From the NCBI RefSeq assembly GCF_902459585.1, contig NZ_CABPSC010000002.1, positions 124,001 through 188,000 of the forward strand: a stretch of DNA of 64,000 nucleotides. The letters are read 5' to 3'. Under the pieces are notes generated by a model, which was given only the letters and a program-made list of their open reading frames with translations, was not told the origin of the DNA and ran no database searches. The stretch is from Pandoraea nosoerga. Its GTDB lineage: Bacteria; Pseudomonadota; Gammaproteobacteria; Burkholderiales; Burkholderiaceae. A program made the translations under genes and the position numbers. The first letter of the stretch is position 1, and every line of letters starts with the position of its first letter. Of this stretch, positions 45,347-53,183 are shown in pieces.

Positions 45347-45427
45347 CGGCCGTGGGCCGCCACGTCGGCCGGATCCGGTGCCTGGGCGCGAACGCGCAGC
45401 GGGCGACCGCACCGACCAGGAAGACGA

Positions 45428-46405
45428 ATGCTAGTGAATTGCGTGGCCTACGAGGATGGCCGCAAGATCGCGGATCTGCATCCCGACGAAATCTCGGACT
45501 ATCTGGAGCGCCCGCAGTGCTTCGTGTGGGTGGCGCTCAAGGACCCCGGGCCGGGTGAACTGGCGCAGATGCAGCACGAATTCGGCCTGCATGACCTTGC
45601 CGTGGAAGACGCGCAGCACGGCCATCAACGCCCGAAGATCGAACAGTACGGCGACTCGCTTTTCGCCGTGCTTCACGTGCTCAACAAGGACGCCGACGGC
45701 GACTTCACGCTAGGCGAAGTCGCTATCTTTGCAGGGCACAATTACGTGCTCTCGGTGCGCTCGAACGCGACGCAGGGCCTGGGCGCGGTGAGGGCGCGCG
45801 CCGAGAAGGAGCCGCACCTGCTCAAGCAGGGCTCGATCTTCGTGCTCTACGCGCTCATGGACGCCATCGTCGACAGCTACTTCCCCGTGTTCGACGATCT
45901 CGAAGCGCAGCTCGAAGCGATCGAGGAGCAGATCTTCACGCCCAACGCGCCCACCAAGGGGCGCGCGATCATCGAAGACCTGTACCAACTCAAGCGCCGA
46001 TTGATCACGCTCCAGCATGCCTGCGTGCCGCTCATGGAAGCCGTGAGCAAGCTGTTCGGCGCCATGGCCCCCAAGCTGTGCGGCGGCATGCAGGAGTATT
46101 TCCGCGACGTGTTCGACCATTTGCAGCGCATCACGAAGAACATCGATTTGCTGCGCGAAATGGTCACCACGGCACTCTCGGTCAATCTCGGCATGATTTC
46201 GCTGACGGAGAACGAAACGACCAAGCGGCTCGGCTCGTTCGCCGCGCTCTTTGCGGTGCCGACGATGATCGCAGGCATCTACGGCATGAACTTCGCCGAC
46301 ATTCCCGAGTTGAAGTTTGCGTATGGCTACCCGCTTTGCATTGCCGCGATGGTGCTCATCGACGTGCTGCTGTTCCTCAAATTCCGTAAGGCGGGGTGGT
46401 TGTAA
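45428..46405 (+). CDS. corA: CorA-family magnesium/cobalt transporter
   Basis: A 325-residue channel-type transporter with a large N-terminal cytoplasmic domain. The two C-terminal membrane helices are near 265-285 (LGSFAALFAVPTMIAGIYGMNF) and 297-318 (YPLCIAAMVLIDVLLFLKF). The YGMNF selectivity motif closes the first helix and the tail is basic (FRKAGWL). Pentameric CorA conducts Mg2+ and regulates opening by Mg2+ binding in the cytoplasmic domain. The 82-base gap from the Pat gene suggests possible co-transcription. A terminator follows. Confidence 0.95.
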   Translation: MLVNCVAYEDGRKIADLHPDEISDYLERPQCFVWVALKDPGPGELAQMQHEFGLHDLAVEDAQHGHQRPKIEQYGDSLFAVLHVLNKDADGDFTLGEVAIFAGHNYVLSVRSNATQGLGAVRARAEKEPHLLKQGSIFVLYALMDAIVDSYFPVFDDLEAQLEAIEEQIFTPNAPTKGRAIIEDLYQLKRRLITLQHACVPLMEAVSKLFGAMAPKLCGGMQEYFRDVFDHLQRITKNIDLLREMVTTALSVNLGMISLTENETTKRLGSFAALFAVPTMIAGIYGMNFADIPELKFAYGYPLCIAAMVLIDVLLFLKFRKAGWL

Positions 46406-46506
46406 GGCCGGGGCTTGTGGTGCGCGAGGGCGAGGTCTGCGGCGCGCCGCGAGGGCGCCAGCGTGTGACGCGCACATGTCGCCGACGCCCGTCCATCGCG
46501 CTTGTT

Positions 46507-46541
46507 GCCCCGTGGCAACGGGGCGCGGCCCCTCCTTTTTT
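46507..46541 (+). terminator. Probable terminator after corA
   Basis: A GGGGC/GCCCC stem-loop (46520-46532, three-base loop) is followed three bases later by six Ts. An overlapping alternative hairpin (GCCCCGT/ACGGGGC) lies just before it. Located about 100 bases after corA. Confidence 0.55.
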
Positions 46542-46648
46542 CCGCAGTGACCGGCGTTGAACATTTGCACTAGAATTCGCCAACACCGCGCCAGACGGTT
46601 GCCAAGGGTAAGAATTACAACAAACGCCAGGCAAATAGGGGTCAGATA

Positions 46649-48022
46649 TTGAACGCACCACTTTCGGGGATCCGCGTCATCGAGTTCTGTCGGGGCGCGG
46701 CGGGCGCCTACTGCGGCATGCTGCTCGCTGACATGGGCGCGGACGTCATCATGGTCGATGATCCCGTCGACGAGTTTTCCATCGACAGCCAGAGTCCATT
46801 GGGCGCCTCGACGCAGGTCGGCCTGCGGCGCAACAAGCGCTCCGTCGTGCTGGATCTGCTCACGCTCGAAGGACGAAGTCTCGCCCATACGCTGGTGCGC
46901 GGGGCGCATGTCGTCATCGAATGTCTGCCGCCGGGCATGCTCGCGCGTGCCGGACTTGGCTACGACGCACTGGCTGCCGTGCAGCCGCATCTCGTCTACG
47001 TCTGCATTTCCGCCTTTGGCCAGGATGGCCCGCGCTCGGTGACGCAGCCCGACGTGCCCGCACTGGAGGCGCTGCGCGGCATGCTCGGCACGGCCTCCGG
47101 CCGGCTCGAGCCACCGCGCGATTTGCCGGTCGCCGATCTGGCGGCCGGGCTCTACGCGGCGTTTTCGGCCTCGGCCGCGCTCGTCGCGGCGCAACAGCAC
47201 GGGCGAGGCGTGCATATCGACGTACCCATGCTCGGCGCCACGTTGGCCATTGCCGCGTTGCGGGCCGGCGACGAGGGCGCTGAAGCGGCGCAGCGGGCCG
47301 GACTGGTGCCGGCACAGGCTCTCACGTCAACACTGGCACCAACACTCGCACCGACGCTCGCACCGACGCCCACACCGGCACATACATCGGCACATACATC
47401 GGCACGCGTGCCGGCCGGCAGTGCCGCGACGGCGGCTTCCCCGGGAATGGGTGAGGCGGCGGGGGGCAGCGCCGTTTCTCCGCTCGCGAAGGCGCTGGGA
47501 AATGACGAGGCGCGCTTCGGCGGTCCATCGGCGCCCTGGCCGACGTTTCGCGCCCGTGACGGCTACTTCGGCATGGACCTCGATGGCCCAGCGCATTGGC
47601 AGGCGATCTGTGCGCTCGTGCATCGCGTCGATCTGCTTGACGACTCCCGGTTCGCCAACGCGCGCGAACGGGCGCGCCATCAGGCGGCGCTGCGCGATGT
47701 GCTCGAAGCCGTGTTCGTGCTCGAAGACCGGAGCGTCTGGCTGGCACGGCTGCACGCGGTCGGCGTGCCATGCACGGCCATCAGCACCTACTCGCGGGTG
47801 TTGGCCGACCCGCAGGTCGCCCATATGGGCTGGGTACGCCCCATGGTCCTGCCGAGCGGGGAGATGACGCATACCATTGCGTCGCCGGTGCGGCTCAATG
47901 GCCAGAGCCCCGTGGCGCCTATCGATCCGCCGGCGCCCGGAGCGCATACGGGCGATATCCTGGCTGAACTCGGCGTCGCGGACATCGCCGCGCCATCGGC
48001 CGACTTCACCGGGCGCCGCTGA
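46649..48022 (+). CDS. CaiB/BaiF family CoA-transferase with a repeat-containing insertion
   Basis: A 457-residue class-III CoA-transferase. The N-terminal segment (LSGIRVIEFCRGAAGAYCGMLLADMGADVIMVD) and NKRSVVLDLLTLEGRSLAHTLVRGAHVVIECLPPGMLARAGLGYDAL match the family. So do FGQDGP and the C-terminal AMDLDGPAHW-like and VPCTAISTYSRVLADPQVAHMGWV. The start is a TTG at 46649 because later ATGs would delete the conserved first strand. Residues about 225-300 are an insertion with TLAP and AHTS repeats that the family does not normally have; without it the length would be near 390. The CoA donor and acceptor are not deducible. Confidence 0.88.
   Translation: MNAPLSGIRVIEFCRGAAGAYCGMLLADMGADVIMVDDPVDEFSIDSQSPLGASTQVGLRRNKRSVVLDLLTLEGRSLAHTLVRGAHVVIECLPPGMLARAGLGYDALAAVQPHLVYVCISAFGQDGPRSVTQPDVPALEALRGMLGTASGRLEPPRDLPVADLAAGLYAAFSASAALVAAQQHGRGVHIDVPMLGATLAIAALRAGDEGAEAAQRAGLVPAQALTSTLAPTLAPTLAPTPTPAHTSAHTSARVPAGSAATAASPGMGEAAGGSAVSPLAKALGNDEARFGGPSAPWPTFRARDGYFGMDLDGPAHWQAICALVHRVDLLDDSRFANARERARHQAALRDVLEAVFVLEDRSVWLARLHAVGVPCTAISTYSRVLADPQVAHMGWVRPMVLPSGEMTHTIASPVRLNGQSPVAPIDPPAPGAHTGDILAELGVADIAAPSADFTGRR
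47327..47412. repeat. In-frame 12-bp tandem repeat in the CoA-transferase, about 7 units
   Basis: Two related blocks of 12-bp units (ACACTCGCACCG type, then GCACATACATCG type) encode TLAP-TLAP-TLAP-TPTP-AHTS-AHTS. They lie in the insertion at about residues 227-254. Confidence 0.9.
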
Positions 48023-48160
48023 CAGGCGCGCCGCCTCCTGATCGAGACAGCGGCGCCGTGGCGCCGCCAGTCCCGGCCGGCAAGCGCTGTGCGAGTTCGC
48101 GCCATCGCCGTGAACGGCTGGTATCTCCAGAATCTCCTCCCTTTCTTCTCTCGCTCCCCT

Positions 48161-48223
48161 TATTCCGCTTAGTCGCCTTAGTCGCCTTACTCCTCTTACT
48201 CGCCTTACTCGCCTTAGCCCCTC
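48161..48223. repeat. Intergenic tandem repeat, 7 x 9 bp
   Basis: Units of TAGTCGCCT and TACTCGCCT in seven consecutive copies, ending 25 bases before the -35 of the Fur-regulated promoter. Confidence 0.9.
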
Positions 48224-48247
48224 GTGTTCGGAAACATTACAAATTAT

Positions 48248-48286
48248 TTGCCATCGTTATTAAAAATAGGAATAATTCGCATTTCC
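48248..48286 (+). promoter_or_regulatory. Fur box overlapping the promoter of the TonB receptor gene
   Basis: TTGCCA (48248-48253) and AATAAT (48271-48276) form a promoter with a 17-base spacer. The -10 lies within AATAGGAATAATTCGCATT (48266-48284). That differs from the AATGAGAATAATTCGCATT form of the Fur box only by a GA/AG swap. Iron-repressed expression of the downstream receptor is expected. Confidence 0.8.
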
Positions 48287-48482
48287 GAAGAGCGATTCCA
48301 GTTCAGTATTTGGCTGATTCGGCGGTGACCGGCCGTGGTAGCCGGCCGGGGGCGGCAGGTGACGGGCGACGCAGGCGCGACGTCGCGCGTCACCGGTTTG
48401 CCGGCGGGGGCCGGAGCCACGACAGCCTACGAACGACACGCGGATCGCCCGATGACAGCGATCTCCAAGGGGGAAATCCGAG

Positions 48483-50723
48483 ATGCAAGCAGGACCGATG
48501 ACGCTGCGCCGCTCGCAACTGAGCGCCGCATTGGTGGGCATTCTGAGCGCGCAGGGCGCGATGGCAGCCGACGCAGGAACCACGCCCGGCGCGGCCGAGG
48601 TGCAATTGCCCAGCCTCAATGTCACCGGCGAGCGGGACAGTTTCAAGGTCGATTACTCGTCGTCGCAGAAGTTCACGGCGCCGATCCTCGACACGCCGCG
48701 CGCCGTGACCGTCATCCCCGAGCCGCTCCTGCAAAGCACCGGATCGAGCACATTGACCGAGGCGCTGCGTACCGTGCCGGGCATCACGTTCGGGGCGGGC
48801 GAGGGCGGCAACCCGCTCGGCGACCGCCCGTTCCTGCGCGGCTATGACACGCAGGGCAGCCTGTTCGTCGACGGCATGCGTGACGTCGGCGCGACCACGC
48901 ACGAGATGTTCAACACCGAAGCGGTGGAGGTCGTGAAGGGGGCGAGCGGCGCCTACGGCGGCCGTGGCGGCGCAGGCGGCAGCGTGAACATCGTGAGCAA
49001 GGAGGCCAAGCTCGGCACGTTCGCCGAAGGCACGGTGGGCCTGGGCAACGCGAAATACAAACGGCTGACGGCCGACGGCAACTGGCAGGTCGGCGACCAC
49101 GCCGCATTCCGGCTGAACCTCATGGGGCATGACGCCGGCGTGGCCGGGCGCGACGCGATCTACGATTCGCGCTGGGGTATCGCGCCGTCCGTGGCATTCG
49201 GGCTGGGCACGCCCACGCGCGTGGTGGCGAGCTTCTATCACATGCAGTCGGACGGCCTGCCCGACTCGGGTATTCCGTACAACTACGCGCCCGGCCGCCG
49301 CACGGGGCCTGCCGCCGTCAACGCGAGCAACTTCTACGGGCTCGACGACCGCGACTTCCGCCGCACGTCATCGGACATCGGCACGATCAAGATCGAACAC
49401 GACATTTCGCCGACGCTTACCGTGCGCAACATGACGCGTTACACCAAGTCGTCGCAAAGCTATATCTGGACGCAGCCCGACGACAGCCAGGGCAACGTGG
49501 CCAACGGCAAGGTGTGGCGCCGCGCGAACACGCGAGACAGCAACGTGTGGAGCATTGCCAACCAGACGGAGCTCTTCGGCGAGGCGCACACCGGACGCTT
49601 CAAGCACAGCTTCAACATCGGCGCCGAGTTCTCGCGAGAGTCGAGCCGCAAGGACGCCTACGCCGTGGCCGCCGGCAGCGGATCGGGCGCCGCGAACTCG
49701 TGTCTGCGAGGGATCGGCGCGGCGTCCGGCTACAACTGCACGAGCCTGTACGACCCGAACCCGTATGACCCGTGGACCGGCAGCATCCGGTTGAACGGCG
49801 ATCCGGCCTTCCAGCGCACGGTGACGGCCGCGGTCTATGGCTTCGATACCATCGATCTGTCGAAGGAATGGCAGCTCAACCTCGGCGCGCGGGTCGATCG
49901 CTATTCCACCGATTTCACCGACACGCGCGCCAACGGCGGCAAGACGACCTCGCGCGACGACACGCTCTTCAACTGGCAGGCGGGCGTGACGTACAAGCCG
50001 CTGCCCAACGGCAGCATTTACGCGTCGTATGCGACCTCTTCGGTGCCGGCCGGCTCGCTGCTCGGCGAAGGCAGCGAAGGGCAAAGTCTGCTGCCGGGCC
50101 GCGGCGGCGTTGGCGCGAATGCGGCCGATCTCGCCCCCGAGAAGAACCGTTCATACGAGATCGGAACGAAGTGGAACGTGCTCGGCGAGCGTCTGTTGTT
50201 TACCGCCGCGTTGTTTTACATCGAGACGACCAATGCCCGCGTAACGATGGCCGACAACACGTATGCGATGGTCGGCGGCAAGAACGTGAAGGGCGTCGAA
50301 CTCGGCTTCGCCGGCAAGCTCACCGACAAGTGGCAGGTGTTCGGTGGCTACACATACATGAAGAGCGAGCTCACCGACAACGGCACGGGCGCGGCAGCGT
50401 CGAACAACGGCAACCAGTTCCCGAACACGCCGCGCAACAGCTTCAGCCTGTGGACGACCTACGACATCGTTCCGGCGGTGACCGTGGGCGGCGGTGCGTT
50501 CTACACGTCGAGCGTGTTCGGCGACCCGGCCAACCTGCGTGAGATTCCCGCGTACTGGCGCTTCGACGCGATGGCCGCGTGGCGCATCAACAAGAAGATC
50601 ACGGCTCAGCTCAACGTGCAGAACGTCTTCAATCGTCGCTACTTCGACCAGGCCTACCCGGCGCACTACGCGTCGATGGCGCCAGGACGCAGCGCAATCG
50701 TGTCGCTCACCGCCCGTTACTGA
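48483..50723 (+). CDS. TonB-dependent siderophore receptor (catecholate/FhuE-Fiu-like)
   Basis: A 746-residue outer-membrane receptor. A signal peptide ends near AMAADAG. The plug domain has SQKFTAPILDTPRAVTVIPEPLLQSTGSSTLTEALRTVPGITFGAGEGGNPLGDRPFLRGYDTQGSLFVDGMRD and GASGAYGGRGGAGGSVNIVSKEA. The 22-strand barrel ends with the typical terminal aromatic (VSLTARY). The sequence type resembles Fiu or other monomeric catechol receptors, although the exact siderophore cannot be assigned. A GGGGGA site precedes the start and a Fur-box promoter lies about 200 bases upstream. The stop overlaps the Sel1 gene start (TGATG). Confidence 0.92.
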   Translation: MQAGPMTLRRSQLSAALVGILSAQGAMAADAGTTPGAAEVQLPSLNVTGERDSFKVDYSSSQKFTAPILDTPRAVTVIPEPLLQSTGSSTLTEALRTVPGITFGAGEGGNPLGDRPFLRGYDTQGSLFVDGMRDVGATTHEMFNTEAVEVVKGASGAYGGRGGAGGSVNIVSKEAKLGTFAEGTVGLGNAKYKRLTADGNWQVGDHAAFRLNLMGHDAGVAGRDAIYDSRWGIAPSVAFGLGTPTRVVASFYHMQSDGLPDSGIPYNYAPGRRTGPAAVNASNFYGLDDRDFRRTSSDIGTIKIEHDISPTLTVRNMTRYTKSSQSYIWTQPDDSQGNVANGKVWRRANTRDSNVWSIANQTELFGEAHTGRFKHSFNIGAEFSRESSRKDAYAVAAGSGSGAANSCLRGIGAASGYNCTSLYDPNPYDPWTGSIRLNGDPAFQRTVTAAVYGFDTIDLSKEWQLNLGARVDRYSTDFTDTRANGGKTTSRDDTLFNWQAGVTYKPLPNGSIYASYATSSVPAGSLLGEGSEGQSLLPGRGGVGANAADLAPEKNRSYEIGTKWNVLGERLLFTAALFYIETTNARVTMADNTYAMVGGKNVKGVELGFAGKLTDKWQVFGGYTYMKSELTDNGTGAAASNNGNQFPNTPRNSFSLWTTYDIVPAVTVGGGAFYTSSVFGDPANLREIPAYWRFDAMAAWRINKKITAQLNVQNVFNRRYFDQAYPAHYASMAPGRSAIVSLTARY

Positions 50724-51457
50724 TGCACGTTACGCCGTCGCAAATCGCGACGCTCACGCCTGCGCAGATTCGCGAGATTCTCGCGGGGCCGCCGGCAACG
50801 GCGCTCGCGTGGCTTGCCGCGGCCTCGCGGGCGGGGCACGTCGAGGCGCAAACGGTGTACGCGCAGTGGTTGCTCGAGGGGCGCGGGAGCGCGCCCGACG
50901 CCGCGGCCGCACTCGAGTGGTTCAAGCGCGCCGCGCACGCCGGTCACGGCATGGCAGCGAACATGGTCGGGCGGTGCTATGAGAACGGTTGGGGCGTGTC
51001 GGCCAGCGACGACGTGGCGCGCTACTGGTATCGCCAGTCCGCGCGCCGCGACGAGCCATGGGGCATGTACAACCTCGCGACGCTGCTCGCGCTCGGGCGC
51101 GGCGGCAAGATGGATCGCAAGACCGCCCTGGCGTGGCTGGAAAAGGCGGCGGGCGTTGGGCACGCCAAGTCGCAGAACCTGCTGGGGGGCTTCTTCGAAG
51201 ACGGCTGGGAAGTGCCGCGCGACATGACGCGCGCGCTCGACTGGTATCGGCGTGCGGCCTTGGGCGGGGACTTTCGCGGCCAATTCAACGTGGCGCGCCT
51301 GCTGATCGGGCAGCGGCAGTTCGACGCGGCGCTGACATGGCTTGCCCAGGTGCCGACGACGGCCACCGCTGCGTTTCTCCAGAAGGCGGCCGATTTTCTG
51401 TCCGCAGTGCCGGACGAGCGAATCCGCGCGCTGGCCGCAACATGGGCCGGGGCGTGA
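50723..51457 (+). CDS. Sel1-repeat (TPR-like) protein linked to the TonB receptor
   Basis: A 244-residue protein with about four Sel1-like repeats. Examples are AQTVYAQWLLEGRGSAPDAAAALEWFKRAAHAG, MAANMVGRCYENGWGVSASDDVARYWYRQSARRD and SQNLLGGFFEDGWEVPRDMTRALDWYRRAALGG. No signal peptide is evident. Sel1 proteins act as protein-interaction adaptors. The start overlaps the receptor stop by one base, so translation is coupled and the gene should share Fur control. In related bacteria such a gene is often followed by an Fe(II)/2-oxoglutarate hydroxylase (piuC), which is not seen here. Confidence 0.85.
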   Translation: MHVTPSQIATLTPAQIREILAGPPATALAWLAAASRAGHVEAQTVYAQWLLEGRGSAPDAAAALEWFKRAAHAGHGMAANMVGRCYENGWGVSASDDVARYWYRQSARRDEPWGMYNLATLLALGRGGKMDRKTALAWLEKAAGVGHAKSQNLLGGFFEDGWEVPRDMTRALDWYRRAALGGDFRGQFNVARLLIGQRQFDAALTWLAQVPTTATAAFLQKAADFLSAVPDERIRALAATWAGA

Positions 51458-51518
51458 ACGGCGGCACGGTCGCGCCGTCGCCGCATCCGCCCAGGTATCC
51501 GACCCCACGGCCTGGCAG

Positions 51519-51644
51519 CGCTGCAACACGGCGCTGCAACACGGCGCTGCAAAAGGGCACTCCATAACGGCCCATAACGGCATTCCATAACGGCATTCCA
51601 TAACGGCGCTCCATAGCGGCGCTCCATAGCGGCGCTCCATAGGC
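51519..51644. repeat. 13-bp minisatellite downstream of the Sel1 gene
   Basis: Two related sets of 13-bp units share the same period: CGCTGCAACACGG (about 2.7 copies) then CATTCCATAACGG and CGCTCCATAGCGG (about six copies). They lie between the Sel1 stop and the TauE promoter. One end unit is truncated. The 13-bp period is not frame-compatible. Confidence 0.9.
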
Positions 51645-51808
51645 GTCGCGTGCCCGAATGCCGACTGGAACACAGCCCTCCCAAACGGCGAGCGGGGCCT
51701 CCACTGCTGACCGCACTCGCCGCACTCACCTCACTCGCCATAGGCACCATCAATACCCACCGAGACCCCCGTCAGGCGGGCATCTGCGCTGCTCTGCGTA
51801 CCCGGGAC

Positions 51809-51860
51809 TTTTCTGTTTGGGATGATTCCTATATAATTTGACGTCATAAGAATATGACTA
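51809..51860 (+). promoter_or_regulatory. TauE promoter flanked by two RcsAB-box-like sites
   Basis: A perfect TATAAT lies at 51832-51837, with only a weak -35 (TTTTCT at 51809). TGGGATGATTCCTA (51818-51831) abuts the -10, and TAAGAATATGACTA (51847-51860) lies just past the expected transcription start. Against the enterobacterial RcsAB box TAAGAATATTCCTA they match 10 and 12 of 14 positions. An overlapping dyad GTCATA-AGAA-TATGAC (51843-51858) is also present. Sites covering the -10 and +1 would repress. Confidence 0.55.
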
Positions 51861-51910
51861 ATAGTGATTTGGGGATGGCGCCAGGTCACTTTTTTGTTGG
51901 ATATCGTCCC

Positions 51911-52753
51911 ATGTCCCCCGACCTCGCGAGTGTGTTCCCCGCCGCGGCCCTGCTGGGCGCGGGCGTTGGCCTCGTGCTCGGATTGACGGGCGCGGGCGGC
52001 GGCATCTTCGCGGTGCCCGCGCTGGTGTTCGGCCTTGGCTGGGGCGTGCCGCAGGCGGGGCCCGTGGCGCTGCTCGCCGTGGGGGCAAGTGCCGCGGTTG
52101 GCAGCGCGCAGGGCTTGCGCGCCGGCCTCGTGCGCTATCGGGCCGCCATGCTCATGGCCGGCATTGGGGTATGCGTTGCACCGCTCGGTACGTGGATGGC
52201 GCATCGGTTGCCCGAGCGATGGCTCGTCGGACTGTTCGCAATAGCCATGCTCATCGTGGCTGCACGGATGTACCGCGCCTCACGCGGTGCGCGCGCCCGT
52301 GCGTCAACGACAGGCCCGTCCGGCGCCGCAGCGGCGCCGCCGCCGTGCCGGCTCGACCCGGCCACGGGACGCCTGCACTGGACACGTCGCGTGGCCGGCA
52401 CGCTTGGCACCATCGGCGCCGTCTCTGGATTCGCCTCGGGACTGCTCGGTGTGGGCGGCGGTTTCGTGATCGTTCCGGCACTGCGCCGGTTCTCCGACAT
52501 CACGGTGCACGGCGTTGTGGCGACGTCGTTGTTCGTCATTGCGCTGATCTCCGCCGGAACGGTCGCCAACGCGTGGTGGCACGGCATGCATCCGGGGGAG
52601 CAGGGTTGGACGTTCGTCGTGGGCGCCGTTGCCGGCATGGTCCTCGGCCGGGCGCTCGCGCCGCGCCTCGCCGCCGCGAGGTTGCAGCAGGTCTTTTCCG
52701 CCCTCATGGCACTCGTTGCGCTCGGCATGTTCGTGAGAGCCTTCGGCGCTTGA
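51911..52753 (+). CDS. Sulfite exporter TauE/SafE family membrane protein
   Basis: A 280-residue polytopic protein with two homologous halves of four helices. The N-terminal half has GLVLGLTGAGGGIFAVPALVF and GPVALLAVGASAAVGSAQGLRAG. The C-terminal half has GAVSGFASGLLGVGGGFVIVPALRRF and VVATSLFVIALISAGTVANAWWHG, which is the duplicated GxGGG signature. Family members export sulfite, sulfoacetate or related anions; the substrate is not shown. The start at 51911 is preferred because the helix begins shortly after. An ATG at 51854 would lie inside the putative operator. The central linker is Ala/Pro-rich. Confidence 0.88.
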   Translation: MSPDLASVFPAAALLGAGVGLVLGLTGAGGGIFAVPALVFGLGWGVPQAGPVALLAVGASAAVGSAQGLRAGLVRYRAAMLMAGIGVCVAPLGTWMAHRLPERWLVGLFAIAMLIVAARMYRASRGARARASTTGPSGAAAAPPPCRLDPATGRLHWTRRVAGTLGTIGAVSGFASGLLGVGGGFVIVPALRRFSDITVHGVVATSLFVIALISAGTVANAWWHGMHPGEQGWTFVVGAVAGMVLGRALAPRLAAARLQQVFSALMALVALGMFVRAFGA

Positions 52754-53183
52754 TGCCTTGCACGGCGACGCGCAACGTACCGGCCTCGCACGCGAGCGTG
52801 TGCGAATGCATGAATGACGCCCGAGGCCGGGCATGCGTTTTCAGGTCGATTTCATTCTCTCGAAAATCACAACGCCTTTCGAGTGAATTGCCGTTTCCAA
52901 TGAAACGCGCATAGCGGCGCTATTTCCAAACGCAAGTCGGTATTGGCGGCGGTTCGCGCCGGAGGAAATGAATCTTTTCCTTGCGTATCTGTCCATCAGA
53001 ACGCGCCTGAAGCAAGCAGCGGGCGGGAATTAAGCAATTCCTGCATTAAATCGCCGCGGCATGCGTGCACTGCGCGGTTCGAAAACAGTGATCTGCCTAT
53101 TCTGAACTAGGATGTTTCCTATAACTGAGTTCGAATTGGCCGGATTTTGTAGATTTATCCTATATTCCTGCTGATCGTAAAAC
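52754..53183. other. AT-rich intergenic region before the lipoprotein gene
   Basis: A 430-base region, lower in GC than its neighbours, with no credible gene. It holds a dyad GAATT-AAGC-AATTC (53027-53040), the RcsAB-like site at 53108-53121 and a half-site near 53158. Possible start signals are TTGGCC (53136) and TATATT (53161), 19 bases apart. Confidence 0.5.
53108..53121. promoter_or_regulatory. RcsAB-box-like dyad upstream of the lipoprotein gene
   Basis: TAGGA-TGTT-TCCTA is a perfect 5-bp inverted repeat with the same spacing as the RcsAB box, matching TAAGAATATTCCTA at 10 of 14 positions. It lies about 60 bases upstream of the lipoprotein start. Thirteen of 14 bases of GGATGTTTCCTATA (53110-53123) also occur in the TauE promoter (51820-51833). 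Confidence 0.55.

Larger units (their letters stand above)
48023..48482. other. Regulatory region upstream of the TonB receptor
   Basis: A 460-base gap with no credible gene. It contains a 9-bp repeat array (48161-48223), then an abrupt AT-rich stretch with the Fur-box promoter (48248-48286), and a GC-rich leader of nearly 200 bases. The short hydrophobic frame (LLLLALLAL) read from the repeat is not considered a gene. Confidence 0.5.
51458..51910. other. Intergenic region between the Sel1 and TauE genes
   Basis: A 453-base gap holding the 13-bp array (51519-51644) and then an AT-rich promoter segment (51800-51900). No terminator and no credible gene is seen; antisense frames here are shadows of the repeat. 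Confidence 0.5.

Noticed and set aside
48058-48501. Short hydrophobic protein (LLLLALLAL) upstream of the TonB receptor
   Set aside because: Its hydrophobic stretch is the 9-bp repeat translated, and the frame overlaps the promoter and Fur box.
32755-51644. CRISPR arrays or integron-like attC sites
   Set aside because: The repeats have 9-18 bp units placed directly end to end, with no spacers and no cas or integrase genes.
51022-51753. Antisense frame with repeated MERRYGAPLW-like units
   Set aside because: It is the translation of the 13-bp array plus the reverse of the Sel1 gene; no ribosome-binding site or family similarity.
53151-53166. A fourth RcsAB-like site near ATCCTATATTCCTG
   Set aside because: Only 8 of 14 positions match and the left arm is wrong; treated as a half-site at most.
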